Positions 7,598 through 15,898 of a stretch of DNA of 64,000 bases are shown in pieces (position 1 is the stretch's first letter; the number at the start of each line of letters is the position of its first letter). The translations under genes were made by a program, and so were the position numbers. A model generated the notes under the pieces. That model saw nothing but the letters and a program-made list of their open reading frames with translations, was not told the DNA's origin and searched no databases. Origin of the DNA: Halobacteriovorax sp. GB3 (GTDB lineage: Bacteria; Bdellovibrionota; Bacteriovoracia; Bacteriovoracales; Bacteriovoracaceae); assembly GCF_028649655.1 (NCBI RefSeq), contig NZ_JAQSLN010000001.1:372001-436000 (forward strand), in the 5' to 3' direction.

Positions 7598-9064
7598 ATG
7601 AATGCAGAGTTTTTTAAGTACGCATTAACCGCACTTTTTGTCGCGGTGACTTTTTGGTTTTCATTTATTGGAATGAAGCGAACAAAAGGTCTCAAGTCTT
7701 TTTCAATTGGAAATAAAGACATGAGCCCACTCTTAGTCGGAATCACGATGGCCGCCTCAATCTCCTCAACGGCGACATTTGTTATTAATCCTGGCTTTGT
7801 TTATAACCACGGCTTTTCAGCATATCTTCACTATGGTGTAGGTGCTTCTCTTGGTATTTTGACGGCGTTTCTTCTTTTAACAAAAGGATTTCGCCGCCAT
7901 GGAGATAAGACGGGCGCCCTGACTATTCCTGATTGGATTTTTCATCGCTATGGCTCTCGTAAGCTTTCCCTCTTTTTCGCTGGAATTAATCTTTTAAGCG
8001 TCACGTTTGTTGTCCTTATTTTAGTTGGATGTTCAATTTTAATGAGCTCTATTTTTCCTGTCTCGCAAAAGATGGCCTTAGTGATTTCTCTGGTTTTCGT
8101 CTTTAGTTATGTTTTAATGGGTGGAACATATGCTCATGCCTATACAAACAGCTTTCAGGGTTTAATGATGGTATTCATTAGCCTTTTTCTCTTTTTCCAT
8201 GGCATTAAATATTTCGATGGTGGATTTTTTGAGAGTCTTCAAACGGTAGGTCCTAACTTTGCATTACCATTTAATACGGAAAGTAATTTGTATTACGATT
8301 TCTTCTCAGTCTTTGGATCAAGCTTTATCATAAGTTTTGCATTGATGTTACAGCCTCATATCTTTACAAAAATTCTTTATCTTAAAGATGATAAAGATAT
8401 TACAAAATTTATCTCAACGACTATTATCGTTGGAGTTGTTTTTAGCTTAATGCTCTTTATTGGCTTCTATGCTAAGCTCTCTGGTCTTGCTGCTATTAAA
8501 CAAGATGCTGTGGTTAGTGAATACATTATTAATGAATTCTCAGGAACTTCTTGGGGGAAGTATTTTCTTACCTTTGTCACTCTAGGTCTTCTTGCCGCAG
8601 GTCTTAGTACTTTAGATGGTATTCTTGTTGCCCTATCAAGTATGGTTGTTAATGATATTTACAGACCCCTTGCTGGTAATAAAATCACCAGTGAAAAACA
8701 CGGTCTATGGCTATCTCGTCTTGTTCTCGTTGTGATTGGACTTGTGGCTTTTTCTCTTGCATGGTCTCCACCACAATTTGTTGGTCTCTTCGCGCAAAAG
8801 GGTGTCTATGCTCTTGCCGCTGCCAGTGTTGCACCCATTGTTTTTGGTGTCCTTCTCAAGAAGACACTGCCAATTTGGGTCGTCGCTACTTCAAGTTGTA
8901 TTGGTTTTTTTGGTCATTTGTACTTAAACCTCTTTCATGGAATTTATAACCCTAGTGTTAGTAGTTCATATAGTATAATTGCCTCAATAATGTTTATGGC
9001 CTTTTGTCATTTCATGACTTTCGGACCAAAATTAGAGCAGGCACCTATTACACTAGAGGACTAG
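7598..9064 (+). CDS. Sodium:solute symporter (SSS family)
   Basis: A 488-residue inner-membrane transporter of the SSS/SLC5 family with about 13 membrane segments. The early FSIGNKDMSPLLVGITMAASISSTATFVINPGF is the typical TM1-loop-TM2 region with its small-residue helix breaks, and LGLLAAGLSTLDGILVALSSMVVNDIYR is the conserved Na+-site/TM8 region. The solute is not predictable. It is the first gene of a tight operon: the aldehyde dehydrogenase follows after 4 bases and the sigma factor after a further 4. A GGAG sequence lies 10 bases before the ATG. A GAGT/ACTC hairpin sits about 30-50 bases upstream. Confidence 0.92.
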   Translation: MNAEFFKYALTALFVAVTFWFSFIGMKRTKGLKSFSIGNKDMSPLLVGITMAASISSTATFVINPGFVYNHGFSAYLHYGVGASLGILTAFLLLTKGFRRHGDKTGALTIPDWIFHRYGSRKLSLFFAGINLLSVTFVVLILVGCSILMSSIFPVSQKMALVISLVFVFSYVLMGGTYAHAYTNSFQGLMMVFISLFLFFHGIKYFDGGFFESLQTVGPNFALPFNTESNLYYDFFSVFGSSFIISFALMLQPHIFTKILYLKDDKDITKFISTTIIVGVVFSLMLFIGFYAKLSGLAAIKQDAVVSEYIINEFSGTSWGKYFLTFVTLGLLAAGLSTLDGILVALSSMVVNDIYRPLAGNKITSEKHGLWLSRLVLVVIGLVAFSLAWSPPQFVGLFAQKGVYALAAASVAPIVFGVLLKKTLPIWVVATSSCIGFFGHLYLNLFHGIYNPSVSSSYSIIASIMFMAFCHFMTFGPKLEQAPITLED

Positions 9065-9068
9065 ATTC

Positions 9069-10475
9069 ATGATTAATAACGCTCATGAGCTTCAAGAGGT
9101 ATTTTCAAGTCAAAGAGACTCATTTTTAAAAGAGCCTTTTCCTTCACTTGAGTTGAGAAGAGATCGTTTAAAACGATTAAAGAAGCTTATTCTTGAAAAT
9201 AAAGAGGCCCTAACAAAGGCCATGAGCGAAGACTTTAACCATCGTAGTGAATATGATTCACTCTTTGGTGATATCTTACCTGTTATTAATAATATAAATT
9301 ACTGTTTGAAGAACACAAAGAAGTGGATGAAAAAAGAGAGCCGTCATAGTGGTCTTTCAATTCTTCCATCACGTGTGCACGTTCATTATCAACCAAAAGG
9401 GATTATTGGAATTATTGTTCCTTGGAACTTTCCGTTAATGCTCTCTTTTGGCCCACTTTCTTTTGCCCTTGCTGCTGGAAATAGAGCGATGATTAAGATG
9501 TCTGAGCTTTCAACTTCTTTAACGCAGCTTTTAGAAGAAATTGTTCCAAAGTATTTTACAAGCGATGAGGTCATCTTCTTTGGTGGGGATGCTCCTATGG
9601 CCCAGGCCCTCACAAATCTCCCGCTTGATCACTTACTCTTTACTGGTTCAACTCAGGTCGGAAAGTATGTGATGAAGGCCTGTAGTGAGAACTTAACACC
9701 TGTTACACTTGAACTTGGTGGAAAGTCCCCCGTCATTGTCGACTCTAGCGTTGATATTGATTTTGCGGTATCAAGACTTTCTTATGGAAAGAGTTTAAAT
9801 TGCGGACAAATTTGCGTTGCTCCTGACTATGTTCTCGTAAAAAAAGGACAGGCCTATCATTTTGCTAAGAGCTATCAAAAAAAGATAGAGCAAATGTATC
9901 GCGATAATCCGAGTGATTACACTTCAGTTATCAGCCCCTCTCATTTTGATAGAATTCGAAACTGGCTTGTACAAGCACAAAGAGACGGGGGAGAGGTTAT
10001 TGAATGCTTAGAATCTCTAAACGATGAGAGAAATCGTAAAATGGGTCCTAAGCTCATTTTAAATCCTTCACTTGAATCAAAAGTTATGACGGATGAGATT
10101 TTTGGTCCGCTATTACCTATCATTGAATATGAATCAGTAGATGAGGCCATTCAATTTGTTCAAAATAGACCAAGACCACTAGCTTGCTACCTCATTTCAA
10201 ACGATGGCAAAGTTAAGGAAAGAGTTTTAAAAGAGATTCATTCCGGGGGGGTTGCCATTAATGATACAGTTATGCACGTGGCAGCTGATGATGCTCCTTT
10301 TGGAGGAATTGGTCCTTCGGGCATGGGTCATTATCATGGAAGAGAAGGGTTTCTAACTTTTTCTCACGCTAAGACTGTTCTTAAGGCAAATCGTTTTTTT
10401 ACTTCAACATTATTACTACATCCTCCCTATGGAAGTTGGATTCAAAGAATTATTGCGAAATTCTTTTTAAGGTAA
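9069..10475 (+). CDS. Aldehyde dehydrogenase, class 3-like
   Basis: A 468-residue NAD(P)+-dependent aldehyde dehydrogenase. PWNFP (Asn120), the catalytic-base region LELGGKSP (Glu215) and the nucleophile in GQICVAPDYV (Cys249) are all intact. Further family motifs are EIFGPLLPI and PFGGIGPSGMG-YHG. The length and the hydrophobic/basic C-terminus, which ends in WIQRIIAKFFLR, resemble ALDH3-type and coniferyl-aldehyde dehydrogenases that use long-chain or aromatic aldehydes and may touch the membrane. It probably detoxifies or oxidises aldehydes derived from lipids; the substrate is inference. It sits between the symporter and the sigma factor with only four-base gaps. Confidence 0.93.
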   Translation: MINNAHELQEVFSSQRDSFLKEPFPSLELRRDRLKRLKKLILENKEALTKAMSEDFNHRSEYDSLFGDILPVINNINYCLKNTKKWMKKESRHSGLSILPSRVHVHYQPKGIIGIIVPWNFPLMLSFGPLSFALAAGNRAMIKMSELSTSLTQLLEEIVPKYFTSDEVIFFGGDAPMAQALTNLPLDHLLFTGSTQVGKYVMKACSENLTPVTLELGGKSPVIVDSSVDIDFAVSRLSYGKSLNCGQICVAPDYVLVKKGQAYHFAKSYQKKIEQMYRDNPSDYTSVISPSHFDRIRNWLVQAQRDGGEVIECLESLNDERNRKMGPKLILNPSLESKVMTDEIFGPLLPIIEYESVDEAIQFVQNRPRPLACYLISNDGKVKERVLKEIHSGGVAINDTVMHVAADDAPFGGIGPSGMGHYHGREGFLTFSHAKTVLKANRFFTSTLLLHPPYGSWIQRIIAKFFLR

Positions 10476-10479
10476 ATGA

Positions 10480-10992
10480 ATGAATCCTTTTTCTATGCTC
10501 TCAGATGAAGAGCTTATGGCGAAGTATAAATTAGGTGAAAGTGAGGCTTTTGATGTTCTCTATTCTCGTTTTCATCAAAAAGTTTATGCCTACCTTGGAA
10601 AGAGGCTTGCTAGTCAAAATGCCGTTGATGAAGTCTTTCAAAATGTCTTTTTAAAATTTCATAAGCAAAGAAATAATTACAATTCAGACTATGCTGTTTC
10701 TAAGTGGGTTTTTACTATTGCCAGAAGTGAACTCTACGACTTCTGTAAAAAGAAAAAAGTAGAGGTGATAGAATTCGATGAAAATAATCATGGTGAACAA
10801 CAAGATACGAAAGAAGAATTAGACTTAAGTTCATTAAGTTCCAGAGAGCGTGAGGCCATCGAAGGTCGTTACTTTAAAGATTTAGAATACGAAGAGATTG
10901 CAAAGGATCTCAATATTGCTCCAGCAAATGCAAGAAAAGTAATCTCTCGCGCTATGACAAAGCTTCGAAAGAAGTTTCTCACTAAAGATTAA
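10480..10992 (+). CDS. ECF-type RNA polymerase sigma factor
   Basis: A 170-residue sigma-70 family protein with only regions 2 and 4. Region 2 covers about residues 14-85 (FDVLYSRFHQKVYAYLGKRL, then VDEVFQNVFLKFHKQ and VSKWVFTIARSELYDF). Region 4 covers about 115-165 (LSSREREAIEGRYFKDLEYEEIAKDLNIAPANARKVISRAMTKLRK), with a clear helix-turn-helix. No anti-sigma gene is adjacent. Instead it is the last gene of a symporter/aldehyde dehydrogenase operon, so it may be made in response to the same signal. A bidirectional terminator follows the stop immediately. Confidence 0.93.
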   Translation: MNPFSMLSDEELMAKYKLGESEAFDVLYSRFHQKVYAYLGKRLASQNAVDEVFQNVFLKFHKQRNNYNSDYAVSKWVFTIARSELYDFCKKKKVEVIEFDENNHGEQQDTKEELDLSSLSSREREAIEGRYFKDLEYEEIAKDLNIAPANARKVISRAMTKLRKKFLTKD

Positions 10993-11020
10993 ACGAAGAA
11001 GGCTAGGCCTTCTCCGTTTT
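10991..11020. terminator. Bidirectional intrinsic terminator
   Basis: The arms AACGAAGAAGGC and GCCTTCTCCGTT pair across a three-base loop with one A/C mismatch and are followed by TTTT on the plus strand. The stem begins inside the sigma-factor stop codon and the loop region holds the stop codon of the convergent symporter, so one hairpin can end both transcripts. Confidence 0.8.
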
Positions 11021-12715
11021 ATGAATATAAATAATTGCGATTAATGAACTAAGAGATAGCCCTAAAAGAGTAAAGGCCAGTGGCTTTCCTTTTAATAAGA
11101 GTGCACCGATTCCAAAGTTAAGACCAAAGAAAGCACATAGAGAAAGCAGCCACATCATAAGACTTTTTTTCATGAATTCGCCCTTTGGTAAATTGAACTT
11201 TTCTGTGATCTTATTCCAACCCGCTGATCCTGGTCTTACTTTTAAAACGAAATCTTTTAGTACTTGATCATCTGTTGCGCTCGTTAGAAATGTTACTGTT
11301 ACCCAGACAACAGTTGAGAAGGCAACTGTGATGAGAAGCTTGTCTGTGTAGATCATGTCGTTTGCATAAATCTTTAACACTGTAGCGCAAAGACCTGAGG
11401 CTATCATTCCTGAAAACTCTGTCCAAGCATTAGCTCTCCACCAGAACCAACGAATAATCCATGTGAGTCCAGCACCACTTGCAAATGTTAAGAGAAATTT
11501 CCAAGTCGAAGCGACACTGTCGATATTCTTTGAAATAGCATAAGAGACAATCATAAGTAATAGCATAACGATGCGAGAAGCAAAGACATAGTGCTTTGGT
11601 GTCTGATCTTTAACCATGAATCTCTTGTAAATATCGTTGACGATATAGGAAGCCCCAAGATTGAGGTGAGTGTCGATAGTAGACATGAATGCACCAATCA
11701 AGCAAACGACAACAAGTCCAAAAAGGCCGTGAGGCAACACTTCTCCCATCATTCTTGGATAGGCCATTTCAGGGTCTCCTGATTCTCCTAAAAGAATAAT
11801 GGCACAAAGGCTTGTGATTATCCAAGGCCAGATTTGAAAGCAATAGGTAAGAGATGTATAGAGAGCACTTCCTTTGAAGGCATGTTCTTCATCTTTTGCT
11901 GAAAGCATTCTTTGAATGTGCTTTCCTCCACCATCGGCATATTTATGGGCCCACCATTGAACAAGAATATAGACGAGAAACACACTAAAGGGCATGAGTG
12001 TCGAATTATCAAAGTCTGGAAAGAAATTTAAAAGGTCTGCTTTTTCTTTTCCCATTGAGCTTAGTGATGTTGTCAATTGATCGAGACCTCCAACTTTCGC
12101 AACTGAAAGGTAGGCCAAGATAACCGAACCAATAAGGGCTATGAAGTATTGAAAAAGGTCTGTCATGACGACGCCATAGAAGCCACTTGAAATAGAGTAG
12201 ATGAAAACAACGCTAACGCTCACGATCATCGCCATTTCAACATTGAGGTCGGTGACGGCCGTAAGAACTTTATTGAGTGAGAGAAAAACCCAGCCAATGA
12301 TAAAGGCATTGAAGATAACTCCAAAGTAGAGTCCTTTAAAAAGTCTTAGGTATTCAGCGGCCTTACCACTATAGCGCTGTTCAATGACTTCAGCATCAGT
12401 GAGAACCCCTGTTCTTCTCCATAGTCTTGAAAAGAAAAATGTGACAAACAGTGCAGAGATAGCTGATGCCCACATGAACCAGACGCCACTGATTCCTTCT
12501 TTTTGCACAAATTTACTGACAGCAAGGGGAGTATCAATACTAAAATTTGTCGCGGCCATAGAGATTCCGACAAGCCACCAAGGCATTGTCCTTCCACCAA
12601 GAAAGAAGCTATCGACAGAGTCTGATGCCTTCTTTGTTAGGGCCATTCCTGCGATGAAGACTAACAAGATGTAGACGCCAATAATGACGTAATCAATCGT
12701 AATGAGTGTTCTCAT
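11003..12715 (-). CDS. Sodium:solute symporter (SSS family), long form
   Basis: A 570-residue inner-membrane SSS/SLC5 transporter. SFFLGGRTMPWWLVGISMAATNFSIDTPLAVSKFVQ is the family's TM1-TM2 region, and LIGAFMSTIDTHLNLGASYIVNDIYKRF is the Na+-site region. The C-terminal extension, with extra helices and a soluble loop, makes it longer than the symporter at 7598, and the two are only distantly related. The solute is unknown. RBS GGAG precedes the ATG. It is divergent from the TetR gene at 12870, whose product may control it; a GCCGATAA box and a palindrome lie in the gap. Confidence 0.92.
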   Translation of the reverse strand: MRTLITIDYVIIGVYILLVFIAGMALTKKASDSVDSFFLGGRTMPWWLVGISMAATNFSIDTPLAVSKFVQKEGISGVWFMWASAISALFVTFFFSRLWRRTGVLTDAEVIEQRYSGKAAEYLRLFKGLYFGVIFNAFIIGWVFLSLNKVLTAVTDLNVEMAMIVSVSVVFIYSISSGFYGVVMTDLFQYFIALIGSVILAYLSVAKVGGLDQLTTSLSSMGKEKADLLNFFPDFDNSTLMPFSVFLVYILVQWWAHKYADGGGKHIQRMLSAKDEEHAFKGSALYTSLTYCFQIWPWIITSLCAIILLGESGDPEMAYPRMMGEVLPHGLFGLVVVCLIGAFMSTIDTHLNLGASYIVNDIYKRFMVKDQTPKHYVFASRIVMLLLMIVSYAISKNIDSVASTWKFLLTFASGAGLTWIIRWFWWRANAWTEFSGMIASGLCATVLKIYANDMIYTDKLLITVAFSTVVWVTVTFLTSATDDQVLKDFVLKVRPGSAGWNKITEKFNLPKGEFMKKSLMMWLLSLCAFFGLNFGIGALLLKGKPLAFTLLGLSLSSLIAIIYIHKTEKA

Positions 12716-12782
12716 TAAAAATTTCTCCTCTCAATTTTCAAGAACCTTTGTCATCTCAGAGATTAAAATTATTGTCTTTAAT

Positions 12783-12790
12783 TATCGGCC
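12783..12790 (-). promoter_or_regulatory. GCCGATAA box, FliA-type -10 candidate
   Basis: On the minus strand the octamer GCCGATAA equals the -10 consensus of sigma-28 (FliA) promoters and points toward the symporter ending at 11003. The nearest TAAA is 13 bases upstream, where about 15 is expected, so the match is incomplete. Confidence 0.25.
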
Positions 12791-12812
12791 CATGTGATCA
12801 TATTTACTCATC

Positions 12813-12836
12813 TTTTTTCACCGATTGGTGTAAAAT
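12813..12836. promoter_or_regulatory. Palindromic TetR operator candidate
   Basis: TTTTTTCACC-GATT-GGTGTAAAA is a near-perfect inverted repeat (TTTT.CACC / GGTG.AAAA) about 34 bases before the TetR start and about 100 bases before the divergent symporter start. Its size and place fit an operator for the adjacent TetR-family regulator; binding is inference. Confidence 0.5.
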
Positions 12837-12869
12837 ATGATAGAATTAATTCTCCAAGGGAGCATCGTT

Positions 12870-13424
12870 TTGGGTCGATCAAAATCTTATATTCGTGAAG
12901 AAGCACTAGAGAAAATTATGTTCCTTTTTTGGCAGGAAGGCTTTAGCGCTATGAGCTTGAATAAAATTCAAGATGAGACAGGACTCAACAAAAAAAGTCT
13001 TTATAACGAATTCGGTTCCAAAGAAGAGCTCTATTTCTTGTGTCTTGAGTACTACTTAGCAAGACAATACGAATTGTTTAATGAAGTTCTTCTTAAAAAG
13101 CCTCTTGGTATGAATAACATAGAGGAGTTCTTTAATGACTTCCATCTAGAAGATGATCACCGTGGATGTTTTGCTATAAAGACGATTGTTGATTCGGGTA
13201 GTGTTCCTAAGAAAGCTCTCGAATTAGCTATGGAGTCTCAGTTAAATTTGGAAAAAAATATGACTCTCAATTTAATCGAATCTCTAGATGAAGTTGAAGC
13301 TCAGAAAAAAGCATTTTTACTTGTGACTCTTTACAACGGCTTGATGGTTCAAGCTCAATCCAATTCTAATACAGATAAAATAAAAAATCTGCGTCCTTTA
13401 ATCGAAAGTATCTTAAAGTTATAA
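12870..13424 (+). CDS. TetR/AcrR family transcriptional regulator
   Basis: A 184-residue regulator. The N-terminal helix-turn-helix reads YIREEALEKIMFLFWQEGFSAMSLNKIQDETGLNKKSLYNEFGSKEELYFLCLEYYL, the standard TetR_N layout. The C-terminal ligand domain contains HLEDDHRGCFAIKTI, typical of the TetR_C group with a conserved GCF. The start was set at the TTG at 12870 because AAGGGAG lies seven bases upstream and the protein then begins MGRSKSYIRE, as expected for TetR proteins; the ATG at 12837 has no RBS and adds 11 odd residues. It probably represses itself and the divergent symporter through the adjacent palindrome. Confidence 0.92.
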   Translation: MGRSKSYIREEALEKIMFLFWQEGFSAMSLNKIQDETGLNKKSLYNEFGSKEELYFLCLEYYLARQYELFNEVLLKKPLGMNNIEEFFNDFHLEDDHRGCFAIKTIVDSGSVPKKALELAMESQLNLEKNMTLNLIESLDEVEAQKKAFLLVTLYNGLMVQAQSNSNTDKIKNLRPLIESILKL

Positions 13425-13516
13425 CCTCCTTAAAAATCTACATTCTCAATAGATTTTGAAAGAGCTTTGAACATTCTTCCTGATTGCTATGAGATGATTA
13501 GAGTAGGGAGGAGAGT

Positions 13517-14206
13517 ATGAAAGCTTATCTCGTGGGCCTTTCTCTTTTGTATTCCACATTATCGATGGCCAACTCCTACAAGGAGGAGAGGATGAATATG
13601 GTTGATCGCTATATCAAGGCCCAGGGAATAAATAATGAGAGAGTTCTTGAGGCGATGGAGCGAATACCAAGACACGAATTTATCCCTAAGCAGTATCGAG
13701 AGTATGCCTACGATAATACGCCTCTTCCCATAGGTCTTGGACAGACGATTTCTCAGCCCTATATTGTCGCTTATATGACTGAGGCCTTAGAGATTAAAGA
13801 GAGCGATCGCGTTCTTGAGATAGGCACAGGTTCAGGTTATCAAGCCGCTATTTTAGGAGTTCTTGCTAAAGAGGTCTACAGTGTTGAACTCTTATCTGAT
13901 CTGGCCCAAAGAGCAAATGATAAATTACAAAGTATTGGTATTCGAAATATCAGTATTCGTATTGGAAACGGCTATAACGGCTGGAGTGAGAAGGCTCCTT
14001 TTAATAAAATCATAGTTACAGCTGCACCAAAAGAAATTCCTATTAAACTGATTGAACAATTGGCCAAAGGAGGAATGATGATTCTTCCAGTTGGTGAGAT
14101 TGAACAAGTACTTTTTCTTATTATTAAAAATAGAGATGGAACGATTAGTAAAAAGGAATTACTACCCGTTCGTTTTGTTCCCATGATTGAACCACTAATT
14201 CAATAG
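13517..14206 (+). CDS. pcm: Protein-L-isoaspartate O-methyltransferase, exported form
   Basis: A 229-residue PIMT that methylates isoaspartyl residues so that damaged proteins can be repaired. The motif I SAM site is VLEIGTGSGYQAAIL, and the family segments PRHEFIPKQYREYAYDNTPLPIGLGQTISQPYIVAYMTE and PVGEIEQVLFLI are intact. Unusually, the chain begins MKAYLVGLSLLYSTLSMANSY, which looks like a cleaved signal peptide, so it may act in the periplasm, where SAM supply is an open question. RBS GGGAGGAG supports this ATG; a second in-frame ATG at about residue 27, after AAGGAGGAGAGG, could give a cytoplasmic form. The YbaK gene follows after 8 bases. Confidence 0.92.
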   Translation: MKAYLVGLSLLYSTLSMANSYKEERMNMVDRYIKAQGINNERVLEAMERIPRHEFIPKQYREYAYDNTPLPIGLGQTISQPYIVAYMTEALEIKESDRVLEIGTGSGYQAAILGVLAKEVYSVELLSDLAQRANDKLQSIGIRNISIRIGNGYNGWSEKAPFNKIIVTAAPKEIPIKLIEQLAKGGMMILPVGEIEQVLFLIIKNRDGTISKKELLPVRFVPMIEPLIQ

Positions 14207-14214
14207 GAGGGTCT

Positions 14215-14730
14215 ATGAGCCTACCAATTAAAGTTCAAACTTATTTAAATGAACATAATTACCATTATAAACATATGTCTCATGAACCGACAGAAACGGC
14301 ACTGGAGACGGCCGCTAGTGTACACTGTCCGCAAAGAAGAATGGCCAAAGTTCTTGCTTGTCGAATTGATGGGGAGAAAGGACTTCTCGTTCTTCCTGCA
14401 AATGAGCGATTTCATGCAGAGTCTTTTAAAGATTCTACAGGAACACGACATATTGAATTGATGAGTGAGAGTGAAATGGAGATGACTTTCGATGATTGTG
14501 AAGTCGGAGCGATTCCTCCCTTTTCAGAGCTTTATAATGCAACGATTTTTCTTTCTAACCATTTTGAAAAGGATGGCGATATCTATTTCAATGCAGGAAC
14601 ACATCGAGATCTTGTTCGTATTCCTTATTTGGAATTAGTTAAAAATGAACGTCCAATGATTAGCTTTTTCTCCGTTCCAATCAAGGAATGGGAAACTTAT
14701 AAAGACGATTATATACACAATTTCTCTTAA
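14215..14730 (+). CDS. YbaK/EbsC-type aminoacyl-tRNA editing domain protein
   Basis: A 171-residue cytoplasmic protein with the YbaK/ProX editing fold that hydrolyses mischarged aminoacyl-tRNAs. Visible family features are the active-site Lys region (RRMAKVLACRI), the GAIPPFSELYNATIFLSNHF block and the closing YFNAGTHRDLVRIPYLELV. The N-terminal HMSHEPTETALETA is also typical. It follows pcm by eight bases with a strong RBS (AGGAGGG), so both may be made together as quality-control functions. The exact tRNA substrate cannot be given. Confidence 0.85.
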   Translation: MSLPIKVQTYLNEHNYHYKHMSHEPTETALETAASVHCPQRRMAKVLACRIDGEKGLLVLPANERFHAESFKDSTGTRHIELMSESEMEMTFDDCEVGAIPPFSELYNATIFLSNHFEKDGDIYFNAGTHRDLVRIPYLELVKNERPMISFFSVPIKEWETYKDDYIHNFS

Positions 14731-14733
14731 CGC

Positions 14734-15807
14734 TCAAAAGGCAAAAGGTTTGCATAAATAGGTGTCGATATATGGAGAGTTTTTTATAAACTCTTCATCT
14801 CGACATTTATAAGAAAGATAGAGTTGGAGCCCTGTTAGGGTCATGGCCCCTCTCATGTAGTAGTGGAAGTGATAGCGGCTAAATTTATTTCCGTAAGAAT
14901 TGAGATAATCAGTTTTAGAGTATCTCTCATTGAACCTTTGTCTTTTTACAAATTCTCTATAATTAGGTGCAATGGGCTCGAAGTAACTTAAAAAAACGGA
15001 CTTCAGATTCTCTTCTTTCATATTCTCAAAAAGCTCTCGGCTCATTTCATCCCACAAATCTTCAGGAATAGAACGCAAGTATTTCCATTCAGCGGCCATC
15101 GCTCCTTGTTCTTGAAAATAACTTACCTCTAAATCATTGTTATATCTTTCTAGATGATTGAGTGCTCTTTTTGGTTTTTTAAGTAAGGCATCTTGAAAAG
15201 CTTCATGCTGAATAACGTGAAATACTTCATGAAAGAGAATAACGTAGACCAGAGGTGAATCTAGAATCTCTTTACTGAAATAGAGGACAATTTGGTGCTC
15301 TCCATCTTCTGATGTTAAAAAGGCCGTTGCTCTATTTTCCTTTTTAGAAAGTTTTTCATAAACTCCAGGGGGAAGATCATATTTAGATAAATCTCCATCT
15401 GTGGCAACAAAGTGAATATGATTAAGGGCTTCTTTAACTTGTAAAGAAACTTGTTGAGAATAAGGTTTAAGTTCTAGCTCAAGCAGGTGATTAAAAATTG
15501 ACCTAAGCTTTTCCTTAGAGTTGAGAGTACTGTCGATCATTTCTTTGACTTTAGTGAACTCTTTGTTTCTTTGAGATCTCGAATTAATTTGCTTTTGAAT
15601 ATTTATAAATTCTTTTTTGAATTTTGCGTATTCCATTTCATTTAAATAGAACTTGGGATTGAAGGTGTCTGAAATAAACTTGAAACAATCGCTTGCTAGT
15701 GAAGAAGGACTTCTTTCTTGTTGAAGCTGAGTACAAGAATTGAATATAAGAGTAAGAAGAAGAGATCCAATGAATAGTAGGTGACTTCTTTTGTCGGGCA
15801 ATCTCAA
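14734..15807 (-). CDS. Lipoprotein with HExxH metalloprotease motif
   Basis: A 357-residue protein. The N-terminal hydrophobic stretch ends in LLLTLIFNSCTQLQ, a plausible lipobox with the Cys lipidated. The central VILFHEVFHVIQHEAF contains HEVFH, a gluzincin-type zinc site; a third ligand could be a Glu in the downstream EVSYFQEQGAMAAEWKYL helix. The chain is helical and charged. It is probably an outer-membrane or periplasmic peptidase, or a remnant of one; no named family was recognised. It uses a TTG start with RBS AAGGA seven bases upstream. It is convergent with the YbaK gene, three bases apart. Confidence 0.65.
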   Translation of the reverse strand: MRLPDKRSHLLFIGSLLLTLIFNSCTQLQQERSPSSLASDCFKFISDTFNPKFYLNEMEYAKFKKEFINIQKQINSRSQRNKEFTKVKEMIDSTLNSKEKLRSIFNHLLELELKPYSQQVSLQVKEALNHIHFVATDGDLSKYDLPPGVYEKLSKKENRATAFLTSEDGEHQIVLYFSKEILDSPLVYVILFHEVFHVIQHEAFQDALLKKPKRALNHLERYNNDLEVSYFQEQGAMAAEWKYLRSIPEDLWDEMSRELFENMKEENLKSVFLSYFEPIAPNYREFVKRQRFNERYSKTDYLNSYGNKFSRYHFHYYMRGAMTLTGLQLYLSYKCRDEEFIKNSPYIDTYLCKPFAF

Positions 15808-15870
15808 GTTTATTCCTTTTACGAGCTATTAGGAGTGTTATTTCAGCTAGCTAATCGGAATATAGCAGAG

Positions 15871-15896
15871 AAAATTTAGGCCCAAAAGGGCCTAAA
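15871..15896 (-). terminator. Intrinsic terminator of the Tsx-like gene
   Basis: A perfect nine-base stem (TTTAGGCCC / GGGCCTAAA) with a four-base loop lies directly after the minus-strand stop at 15899 and is followed on that strand by TTTTC. Confidence 0.85.
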
Positions 15897-15898
15897 GC

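Noticed and set aside
12783-12810. Second sigma-28 promoter upstream of the symporter at 12715
   Set aside because: GCCGATAA is perfect but the TAAA partner is two bases too close; kept only as a low-confidence box.
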